Positions 24,449-30,800 of a stretch of DNA of 34,286 nt are shown here, piece by piece. The notes beneath the pieces were generated by a model that saw only the letters and a program-made list of their open reading frames with translations, did no database searches and was not told the DNA's origin. The position numbers were made by a program, and so were the translations under genes. Each line of letters opens with the position of its first letter. The stretch's first letter is position 1. This DNA comes from Acidimicrobiia bacterium (lineage in GTDB: Bacteria > Actinomycetota > Acidimicrobiia > Acidimicrobiales > Poriferisodalaceae). Location of the stretch: assembly GCA_022820505.1 (NCBI GenBank), contig JAJEFK010000047.1, positions 1 through 34,286 on the forward strand, written 5' to 3'.

Positions 24449-26005
24449 CTACGTCGGAGGCAGTGCCATGCGGCTGCCGGCCTGCGGCGGCGTCGGCATC
24501 GATGCGTGTGCTGCGGTGATGGCCGCTACGGCCGCTGCTGGGCCGTCTGCCAACGGAGCAGTGCGCCCGGCGGCCGTGTCGACATGAACCAGCATCTGCT
24601 CACCGAGGCACAGCACCTCATCGTGCTGATGCTCGCTGTGGCCGTGCTCGTTGCGCTGGCGTTCGTCGTGGCCGTGCCGGTGCCCGTCACACCTGTACAT
24701 CACGTGGAAGATGTGCAGGCGCTTGGCGTCGCTGCCCAGCACTTGGGTGGTGATCCGCAGCGGCTCGCCTGCCGACGCTTCGCGCAGATGAGTCAGGTGG
24801 GTCTCGGCTGTGTAGTACGAGTGGCCGGCGGCGCGGTAGGCCTCGTCGATCCCGATGTAGCGGAACAGGGCATCAGCAGCCCAGCCGAAGGCGGTCAGGA
24901 ACGCCCACTCGGTCATGTGGCCGTTGTAGTCCACCCAGTCGGGCATCACGACGGTCGAGTGCAGGTCTAAGGGAGCAGCCACTTTGCTGCTCGGCGACCA
25001 CTGACCATGCTGTGCATTCGCGGCTACCAGAATGCGAGCCTCCCGCTCCGCCATCAGACGGCCTGCACCCAAGCCGCTGGGCCGAAGCGCCCTCATCACT
25101 GCCAGCAGGCCGTCGTCGCGCAGCCGCTCGAGTTCGGCGATCGACCGTGGGCCAGCTTGGTCCTCGCAGCCGGCGGCCATCGCCTCGATCAGCTCGGGCG
25201 TCAGCTCGGGAGCCTCCAGCCGTGTCCACGGCAACGCAAGTGCCGGGCCGAACTGGCTCAGCATGTGGCGCATGCCGCCATCTCCTCCGGCGAGGTGGAA
25301 CGTGAGATTGGTGCCCATGGCTGCCCAGCGCAGACCTGGGCCGTAGACGATGGCGTCGTCGAGCTCCGCAGTAGTGGCGACGCCGTCGTTCACCAAGTGC
25401 AGGTTCTCGCGCCACAGGGCTTCTTGGAGGCGGTCAGAGAGGTAGCCCTCAATCTCGTTGCGCACGACCAGCGGATGCATCACCAGATCGTCGTAATGGT
25501 TCACGGCCGCGGCCAGTGTTTCGTCGCTGGTGGCTTCGCCCCGCACTACCTCGACCAGCGGCAGCAGGTACACGGGGTTGAACGGGTGGCCGATCACGAG
25601 CCGCTCGGGATGAGCGAGCGGTTCCGCCAGCTTGCTGGGCAGCAGCCCCGACGAGCTGCTTGCGATCGGCGTGCTGGGATCAGCCGCAGCGTCCACTTCG
25701 GTCAGCAACGACTGCTTCAACGATTCGACCTCTGGGGCGCTCTCTTGCACAAAATCGGCCGAGGCGGCCGCCTCTTGCGCGCTCGAGGCCCAGCGCAGCC
25801 TGTCAGGATCGGCGTCGGGGAACAGTCCCAGGTCAGCCGCCGACGGCCATGCCCGCTCGATGGCCGATCGCAGCCGCTGCTCAGCGCCATCACCCGGATC
25901 CCACGCCACCACGTCATGGCCCCGCGCCAAGACGCGCACCGCCCAGCCGGCGCCGATGACACCAGTGCCCACGAGCCCGATGGTTCGCCGACTGTTCTTC
26001 ACCAC
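24449..26005 (-). CDS. lcdH: L-carnitine dehydrogenase fused to betainyl-CoA-type thioesterase
   Basis: A 518-residue two-domain protein. Residues 1 to about 330 are the NAD-dependent L-carnitine dehydrogenase: GLVGTGVIGAGW (9-20), SSSSGLLPS, the HPFNPVYLLPLVEVV catalytic-His region, LHLVNDGVATTAELDDA, and GGDGGMRHMLSQFGPALALP, which distinguishes it from 3-hydroxybutyryl-CoA dehydrogenases. Residues about 350-490 are a hotdog thioesterase (MPDWVDYNGHMTEWAF). Carnitine is oxidised to 3-dehydrocarnitine; the fused domain is known in some bacteria as betainyl-CoA thioesterase, which yields glycine betaine. An insertion at residues 441-463 is very His-rich (seven His). The start is one of two tandem GTGs (26005, 26002) after GGGAGGG. 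It is the first gene of the carnitine run. Confidence 0.92.
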   Translation of the reverse strand: MVKNSRRTIGLVGTGVIGAGWAVRVLARGHDVVAWDPGDGAEQRLRSAIERAWPSAADLGLFPDADPDRLRWASSAQEAAASADFVQESAPEVESLKQSLLTEVDAAADPSTPIASSSSGLLPSKLAEPLAHPERLVIGHPFNPVYLLPLVEVVRGEATSDETLAAAVNHYDDLVMHPLVVRNEIEGYLSDRLQEALWRENLHLVNDGVATTAELDDAIVYGPGLRWAAMGTNLTFHLAGGDGGMRHMLSQFGPALALPWTRLEAPELTPELIEAMAAGCEDQAGPRSIAELERLRDDGLLAVMRALRPSGLGAGRLMAEREARILVAANAQHGQWSPSSKVAAPLDLHSTVVMPDWVDYNGHMTEWAFLTAFGWAADALFRYIGIDEAYRAAGHSYYTAETHLTHLREASAGEPLRITTQVLGSDAKRLHIFHVMYRCDGHRHGHDERQRNEHGHSEHQHDEVLCLGEQMLVHVDTAAGRTAPLADGPAAAVAAITAAHASMPTPPQAGSRMALPPT

Positions 26006-26049
26006 AGCAGCGCCCTCCCCCGACGACCCCCAAACTACGTTGCGTGCCT

Positions 26050-26090
26050 TGGCGAGTCACCCTGTTTCTTGTGCAGGCCCATGGCGAGTC
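26050..26090. promoter_or_regulatory. Direct repeats in the carnitine-operon divergent promoter region
   Basis: TGGCGAGTC occurs at 26050-26058 and 26082-26090, 32 bp apart, about three helical turns, in the 135-bp gap between the carnitine dehydrogenase fusion and the divergent luciferase-like gene. This is a reasonable place for a dimeric regulator to bind; no protein evidence exists in the window. Confidence 0.3.
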
Positions 26091-26140
26091 CCTGCGTGTC
26101 GTCGAGGCTGTGCGTGGCGCGAGGTGGCAGAGTGCTCGCC

Positions 26141-27076
26141 ATGACATCACCTGGATCAGTCACCTTCGGTCTGCTGCTGCCCTCGCGAGAGCTGGCGATG
26201 TATCCGCCGCACGACGGCGATCCTCGTCGACTTGTCGAATGGGCCGTGCGAGCGGAAAACCTTGGCTTCGACGCCGTGTGGATCGGCGACTCCTTGCTCG
26301 CCAAGCCGAGAGCGGAGCCGCTCTCGGTGCTGGCGGGCGTGGCCGCGGCCACCGAGCGCATCGATCTCGGCACGGCGGTGCTGCTGGCCTCGATGCGCAG
26401 CGCCACGCAGCTCGCCCAGCAGGCGGCCACGGTGGATGCCCTGTCAAGCGGCAGGCTCATCCTGGGTGTCGGCGCAGGTCCGCCCGGGGCGGAGGTCAAC
26501 GCCGATTTCGACCTGGTCGGCGCCGACTTCAGCCGGCGAGGCACCCGGATGATGGATGCGGTGCATCGGGCTCGTGAGCTCTGGCGCGCCGAAGGCACAC
26601 CGACCCAACAGCGGCTGCAGCCGGTCTGCGCAACCGAGGGCGGGCCACGCCTGTGGCTGGGGGGCTCAGGCCCGCGCGGACTCGAACGCGCAGGCCGGCA
26701 CTTCGACGGCTGGTTCCCCACGGCACCGGCCGCGGACACCTTCGGCGAACAGCTCGCCACCGTGCGCAGCCATGCGGCCGACGCAGGCCGCGATCCGGCA
26801 TCGATCACCGCCGCGGCGTACCTGACGGTCAACATCGGCGAGCCGGAAACCGCCGCCGCGGAGGTGGCCGAGCATTCGAGGCTCTACTACGGGGTAGAGA
26901 TCGAGGTGCTCCGGCGCATCATGGGCACCTGCTCGGGCACACCTGCCGAGGTTGCCGCCTGGCTGCAGAGCTACATCGACGCCGGCTGCGAGCACATCTG
27001 CATCCGCTTGGCATCGCCCGATGTCGACACACAGCTCGATCGCTTAGTCGAGCTGCTCCCGGAGCTCCGTCTGTAG
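26141..27076 (+). CDS. Luciferase-like (LLM class) F420-dependent oxidoreductase
   Basis: A 311-residue third member of the family in this window. Motifs are FGLLLPSRELAMYPP at the N-terminus, AENLGFDAVWIGDSLLAKP near residue 38, RLILGVGAGPPG near 105, and the late LWLGGSGPRGLERAGRHFDGW. The start is ATG 26141; seven bases upstream is CAGAGT, a near -10 box. The open frame continues far upstream but is only a shadow of the carnitine gene. It diverges from the carnitine operon and lies 62 bp before the SsnA-like gene, so it could belong to either process. The substrate is unknown. Confidence 0.86.
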   Translation: MTSPGSVTFGLLLPSRELAMYPPHDGDPRRLVEWAVRAENLGFDAVWIGDSLLAKPRAEPLSVLAGVAAATERIDLGTAVLLASMRSATQLAQQAATVDALSSGRLILGVGAGPPGAEVNADFDLVGADFSRRGTRMMDAVHRARELWRAEGTPTQQRLQPVCATEGGPRLWLGGSGPRGLERAGRHFDGWFPTAPAADTFGEQLATVRSHAADAGRDPASITAAAYLTVNIGEPETAAAEVAEHSRLYYGVEIEVLRRIMGTCSGTPAEVAAWLQSYIDAGCEHICIRLASPDVDTQLDRLVELLPELRL

Positions 27077-27125
27077 GCGGATCGGGCCGTCCGACCGCTG
27101 CTCAATCGACGCCGAGGCCGGGAGT

Positions 27126-27131
27126 TACGCT
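27126..27131 (+). promoter_or_regulatory. TANNNT -10 box for a leaderless mRNA
   Basis: TACGCT, then seven bases, then GTG 27139: the same hexamer and spacing as at 10084. It supports the internal GTG as the true start of the SsnA-like gene. Confidence 0.55.
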
Positions 27132-27138
27132 CGCAGCC

Positions 27139-28188
27139 GTGAGCGAGGGGGGTGCGACGACGCCGGGACTGGTGTGCTCGCATCATCACCTCTACTCGGC
27201 GTTGGCCAGGGGCATGCCTGCGCCGCCACGCACGCCGGGAGGCTTTGCCGAGATCCTCGAACTGGTGTGGTGGCGCCTCGATCGTGCGCTCGACCTCGAG
27301 ATGCTGGAGTGGTCGGCGAAGCTCGGTGCGCTGGAAGCGCTGGAATCGGGCTGCACTGCCATTGTCGATCATCACGAGTCGCCCAACGCCATTGAGGGCT
27401 CGCTCGACGTGATCGCGACGGCATGCGCCGAGGTCGGCGTGCGGGTGAGCTGTTGCTACGGCGTCACCGACCGTCACGGCGCTGGCGGCGCCAGGCGCGG
27501 CCTGGCAGAGAACGAGCGCTACTTGGCCGCTGGCGGCTTGGGGTACGTCGGCGTCCATGCGTCGTTCACCTGTACCGACGACACGCTGGCGGCGGCCGCA
27601 GACTTGGCTCGCCGGCACGAAGTCGGAGTGCACATTCACGTGGCCGAAGGACCTCCCGACGCAGATGCCGCAGAGCGGCTGGCCGGTCTCAGCGACGAAC
27701 GCTGGCTGCTCATCCATGGCGTGCACCTGCCCACCGACCACGGCCTCGCGGGGACGATCGTGCACAACCCTCGCTCCAACATGAACAATGCAGTCGGCTA
27801 CGCCAATCCCGGCCGGTTCGCCGAATCGAACCCCATCGCGCTCGGCACCGACGGCATCGGCTCAGACATGCTCGATGAGTTCCGGGTGGCCTACGCCCGG
27901 CTGCGCGAGCACGACGTGACCGCCTCGCCCGACCCGCCGTGGGAGTGGCTCGCAGAAGGCTGGGAGCTGATGCCTGATGCCCGCAGCGACACGGTGCGCT
28001 GGTCGTACCCCAGTGCCGATCCGTGGCACCTCGCCTACACCCCCGGCGTGCACCCCCTCGACATCACGGTCGACGGCGAGCAGGTACTGGTGGGCGGTGC
28101 CGCGACGCGTGTCGACCCTGCCGAGGTGCGGGCCAAGGCGGCTGAGCAGGCCCAGCGGCTGTTCGCTGCGCTCGACGAACTCGACTGA
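27139..28188 (+). CDS. SsnA-like metal-dependent amidohydrolase lacking the N-terminal domain
   Basis: A 349-residue amidohydrolase. Residues 9-26 (GLVCSHHHLYSALARGM) correspond to the region around residue 60 of SsnA, with metal ligands H15 and H17; H167 (HIHVAEG), H193 (LIHGVHL) and D238 (LGTDGIGS) complete the site. The LELVWWRLDRALDLE and DHHESPNAIEGSLD stretches are SsnA hallmarks. SsnA proteins run to about 440 residues; the first 55 or so, half of the small beta-sandwich, are absent here, while its C-terminal half (LDITVDGEQVLVGG) remains. No in-frame sequence upstream looks like the missing part. Deaminases of guanine and related rings share this family. It is followed 40 bp later by a YgeX-like lyase. 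Confidence 0.82.
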   Translation: MSEGGATTPGLVCSHHHLYSALARGMPAPPRTPGGFAEILELVWWRLDRALDLEMLEWSAKLGALEALESGCTAIVDHHESPNAIEGSLDVIATACAEVGVRVSCCYGVTDRHGAGGARRGLAENERYLAAGGLGYVGVHASFTCTDDTLAAAADLARRHEVGVHIHVAEGPPDADAAERLAGLSDERWLLIHGVHLPTDHGLAGTIVHNPRSNMNNAVGYANPGRFAESNPIALGTDGIGSDMLDEFRVAYARLREHDVTASPDPPWEWLAEGWELMPDARSDTVRWSYPSADPWHLAYTPGVHPLDITVDGEQVLVGGAATRVDPAEVRAKAAEQAQRLFAALDELD

Positions 28189-28228
28189 GACCGAACTCGA
28201 CGGAATTACTGGATTGGGGAGGTCAGCA

Positions 28229-29395
28229 ATGGGTGCTCTGGTCAACCGGAACCCGCTGTTCGACGGGCGCGACTGGCCGGCTGTGCCGCCTGAGGTCATG
28301 GCGTTTCATCGTCGGCTGCCTGCGTACGCGCCGACGCTGGTTGTCGATGCTCCCCGGCTGGCCGACAGCCTCGGCGTGGGGCGAGTGCTGGTGAAGGCCG
28401 AGACGCAGCGCATGGGCCTGCCCTCGTTCAAGATCCTGGGTGCGTCGTGGGCGTCATACCGCGCTGTCTGCGAGCACATCGGCGAGGAGCCCCCGCCGTG
28501 GGCCAACATCAACGAGCTGGCGGCCAGCCTGGCGCACCTGCGGCCGATGACGCTGGCGGCTGCCACCGACGGCAACCACGGGCGAGCGGTCGCATTCATG
28601 GCACGCCTGCTGGGCTTCGACGCGCACATCCTGGTGCCCGACGGCACCTCGGAGGCTCGCATCGCCGCGATCGAGGGCGAGAGCGCGACGGTGACCGTCG
28701 TGGATGGCACCTACGACGACGCCATCGAACAGAGCGCCGAGCTGGCAAGCGATCGCTGCCTCGTGGTGTCGGATACTTCGTGGCCCGGATACGAGACCAT
28801 CCCCGCCAACGTCGCCGAGGGCTACACGACGATCTTCGCCGAGGTCGACGATGCACTCGCCGCCAACGGCATCGACCAACCAGATCTGGTCGCCGTCCCC
28901 GTGGGTGTCGGCGCTTTCATGGCTGCGGCGGTCACCCACTACCGCAGCGGGAAGCACCGGCCGGTGCTGGTGTCGGTGGAGCCCGACGACGCCAACTGCG
29001 TGCAGATGTCGACGATCAACGGGGAGATCACCGAGACTCCCGGCCCGCACCGGTCGATCATGGTCGGCCTCAACTGCGGCGTGCCCTCGCCGCTGGCGTG
29101 GCCGATGATGGCGAGCGGCGTCGACTGGTGCGTCTCGGTGGACAGCGACGCAGCCGGTGCGGCCATGGGTGACCTGGCCGATTCTCAAGTGGTCGCCGGC
29201 GAGACCGGCAGCGCCTCGCTGGCCGGCGTGCGAGCGCTCCTGGCCGATGAGCAGGGCTCAGCGGCGCTGGATGACCCTGCGAGCGCCACCGTGCTGATCA
29301 TGGTCACCGAGGGTGCCACCGACCCAGCGAACTACGAACGCATCGTCGGCCGCCCCCACACCGAAGTAGGCCGGGTGCTCACCGCTGCACGGTGA
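28229..29395 (+). CDS. Diaminopropionate ammonia-lyase family enzyme (YgeX/DpaL-like), PLP fold type II
   Basis: A 388-residue protein, near the family length of about 400. The Schiff-base lysine is K68 in LPSFKILGASWASY, the substrate/cofactor loop is ATDGNHGRAVAF, and the phosphate-binding loop is VPVGVGAF rather than the usual glycine-rich run. SDTSWPGYETIPA is another marker of diaminopropionate ammonia-lyases, which turn 2,3-diaminopropionate into pyruvate and two ammonia. The ATG at 28229 has GGGGAGG seven bases upstream; the frame is open upstream but overlaps the amidohydrolase. In E. coli YgeX is encoded in the purine-associated region with SsnA and XdhD homologues, and 2,3-diaminopropionate has been proposed as an intermediate of anaerobic urate breakdown. 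Confidence 0.85.
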   Translation: MGALVNRNPLFDGRDWPAVPPEVMAFHRRLPAYAPTLVVDAPRLADSLGVGRVLVKAETQRMGLPSFKILGASWASYRAVCEHIGEEPPPWANINELAASLAHLRPMTLAAATDGNHGRAVAFMARLLGFDAHILVPDGTSEARIAAIEGESATVTVVDGTYDDAIEQSAELASDRCLVVSDTSWPGYETIPANVAEGYTTIFAEVDDALAANGIDQPDLVAVPVGVGAFMAAAVTHYRSGKHRPVLVSVEPDDANCVQMSTINGEITETPGPHRSIMVGLNCGVPSPLAWPMMASGVDWCVSVDSDAAGAAMGDLADSQVVAGETGSASLAGVRALLADEQGSAALDDPASATVLIMVTEGATDPANYERIVGRPHTEVGRVLTAAR

Positions 29396-29399
29396 GCAC
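29375..29399 (+). terminator. Hairpin over the YgeX-like stop codon
   Basis: GTGCTCACCG (29375-29384), loop CTGCA, CGGTGAGCAC (29390-29399): a perfect 10-bp stem that contains the TGA stop. No T-run follows. A related, weaker hairpin follows in the second repeat copy. Confidence 0.5.
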
Positions 29400-29444
29400 A
29401 ATCGGGCACAGCTCGCCGCTGCACGGTGAGGACAGTCGGACACC
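29377..29444. repeat. Tandem 34-bp repeat, two copies, each able to form a hairpin
   Basis: Copy 1 is 29377-29410 and copy 2 is 29411-29444, with 29 of 34 positions identical. The shared core is CCGCTGCACGGTGAG. Copy 1 contains the end of the YgeX-like gene. In copy 2 the stem is kept through one G-T pair. A degraded third copy may follow at about 29445-29465. Confidence 0.75.
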
Positions 29445-29503
29445 GCTTGTCCGCAGTACGTTGAGCGCCAGCCAAGTGGCCTGAGACACGGGGGAGGCTC
29501 GTC

Positions 29504-30280
29504 ATGCCGCTGGATCAAGCGAACTATCAGGCAATGCTCATCGACAAGCGCGACAACGGCGTCGCCGTGGTCACGCTGAATCGCCCAGAACGGCTCAACG
29601 CCGTCAACGGCCAGATGCACCACGAGATGGCCAGCTTCACCCGCGACGCCCAGACCGATGACGACGTGAAGGTCGTGGTGCTCGCCGGCTCAGGCCGTGC
29701 GTTCTGCGCCGGTGGCGACTTCAGCGACACCGGCGGGCCGGCAGTCAGCTTCGAAGAGGGGCGCCAGATCGTCGACCACCTGCTCGAGCTGCGCAAGCCG
29801 ATCATCTCCGCAGTGCAGGGCTACGCCATGGGCCTCGGCGCCAACATCGCCCTGCTGTGCGATGTCGTCGTGGCAGGGCACAGCTCGGTGTTCGCCGACA
29901 CGCACGTCAACATGGGCATCGGCGCGGGCGACGGCGGCCAGGTGATCTGGCCGCTGCTGATGGGCGTGAACCGGGCCAAGTGGCATCTCATGACCGGCGA
30001 GCGGGTGACCGGCCAGATGCTCTACGACATGGGGCTCGTCAACTTCCTGGTGGACGATGAGGCGATCCTCGACACCGCAGTCGAGAAAGCAGACCAGCTC
30101 GCGGCTGGCCCGCAGAAGGCCATCAGCGCCTCGAAAGTGCCGATCAACAACTGGATCCGGCAGATGTCGGCACAGATCCTGCCGCTGTCGCTCAGCCTGG
30201 AGGGCGAGACGTTCCACAGCAGTGATGCCCGGGAGGCCCAGCGGGCATTCGTGGAAAAGCGCCCGCCCAAGTTCGACTAG
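29504..30280 (+). CDS. Crotonase-superfamily protein lacking both hydratase glutamates
   Basis: A 258-residue crotonase fold: LNRPERLNAVNGQM near residue 25, the oxyanion-hole segments AFCAGGDFSD (66-75) and GYAMGLGAN, and a C-terminal FVEKRPPKF. The two glutamates that hydrate the double bond in enoyl-CoA hydratase are replaced: the first position is N114 (GLGANIALLCD) and the second is H134 (FADTHVNMG). An Asp follows in GAGDGG (D143). It is therefore probably an isomerase, hydrolase, decarboxylase or C-C lyase rather than a classical hydratase. GGGGGAGG precedes the ATG by nine bases. It stands alone between the YgeX-like gene and the convergent Rieske oxygenase. Confidence 0.82.
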   Translation: MPLDQANYQAMLIDKRDNGVAVVTLNRPERLNAVNGQMHHEMASFTRDAQTDDDVKVVVLAGSGRAFCAGGDFSDTGGPAVSFEEGRQIVDHLLELRKPIISAVQGYAMGLGANIALLCDVVVAGHSSVFADTHVNMGIGAGDGGQVIWPLLMGVNRAKWHLMTGERVTGQMLYDMGLVNFLVDDEAILDTAVEKADQLAAGPQKAISASKVPINNWIRQMSAQILPLSLSLEGETFHSSDAREAQRAFVEKRPPKFD

Positions 30281-30291
30281 CCCGACGGGGC

Positions 30292-30312
30292 GCCGTTCAG
30301 ATGATGAACGGC
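30292..30312. terminator. Hairpin between convergent crotonase and Rieske beta-subunit genes
   Basis: GCCGTTCA (30292-30299) pairs perfectly with TGAACGGC (30305-30312) around a five-base loop; it includes the stop codon and last codons of the minus-strand gene. It sits where two transcripts meet. Confidence 0.5.
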
Positions 30313-30791
30313 AGGTTCGGCAGCGGCGACGTGGAGTTCACCAGCTCCACCTTCTTGGCCGCCATTCGCAAGCCGTCGGCTGTGCGCCGCAAGCGGTGCG
30401 TCGCCCGGCCCGCCCAGAGGCGCAGGTGCCCGGTTGCCTGAACGGCGTGCTCGTAGAGCACGAAGTTGCTGCCAACCTCGAATTCATCGCCTTCCGCGCT
30501 CAGGATCTCGATGTTCGACACCACTCGGCGCATCGATGACGGCGGGTCCTGTGCGTGATGAACGCCGGTGGCGAGCTGCCGGATACGGGTGCCCAGGCGG
30601 GCCCGGTTGTCGTTGATGTAGCTGACCCGGGTGCCGGGCTCGTAGTCACCCGGGCCGAACGGCACCCAGTAGTGCATGTCGTCGGTGACCAGCGCTTCCC
30701 ACTCGTCGTAGCGGGATTCGTCCGCGAGCCGAGCTTCGAGATACACGAACGCCTCGATGTCGCGACGCGTTGGTTCGTCGACTACGGCCAT
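30297..30791 (-). CDS. Aromatic-ring-hydroxylating dioxygenase beta subunit
   Basis: A 164-residue protein of the NTF2-like fold that forms the structural subunit of Rieske ring-hydroxylating oxygenases. The typical opening (EAFVYLEARLADESRYDEW, residues about 14-32), WVPFGPGDYEPGT in the middle, and a strand pattern ending in KKVELVNSTSPLPNLPFII fit the family and its length of about 160-180. It starts nine bases after the alpha subunit's stop, so the two are co-translated. It has no catalytic role of its own. No ferredoxin or reductase gene lies nearby. Confidence 0.86.
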   Translation of the reverse strand: MAVVDEPTRRDIEAFVYLEARLADESRYDEWEALVTDDMHYWVPFGPGDYEPGTRVSYINDNRARLGTRIRQLATGVHHAQDPPSSMRRVVSNIEILSAEGDEFEVGSNFVLYEHAVQATGHLRLWAGRATHRLRRTADGLRMAAKKVELVNSTSPLPNLPFII

Positions 30792-30800
30792 TGCAGTGGC

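Noticed and set aside
25007..27076. Apparent 689-residue luciferase-like protein
   Set aside because: The upstream 378 codons are antisense to the carnitine dehydrogenase fusion. ATG 26141 matches the family start.
26653..28188. Apparent 511-residue amidohydrolase that would supply the missing N-terminal domain
   Set aside because: The additional residues are a shifted-frame reading of the luciferase-like gene, Arg/His-rich, not the beta-sandwich. I therefore keep the short form from GTG 27139.
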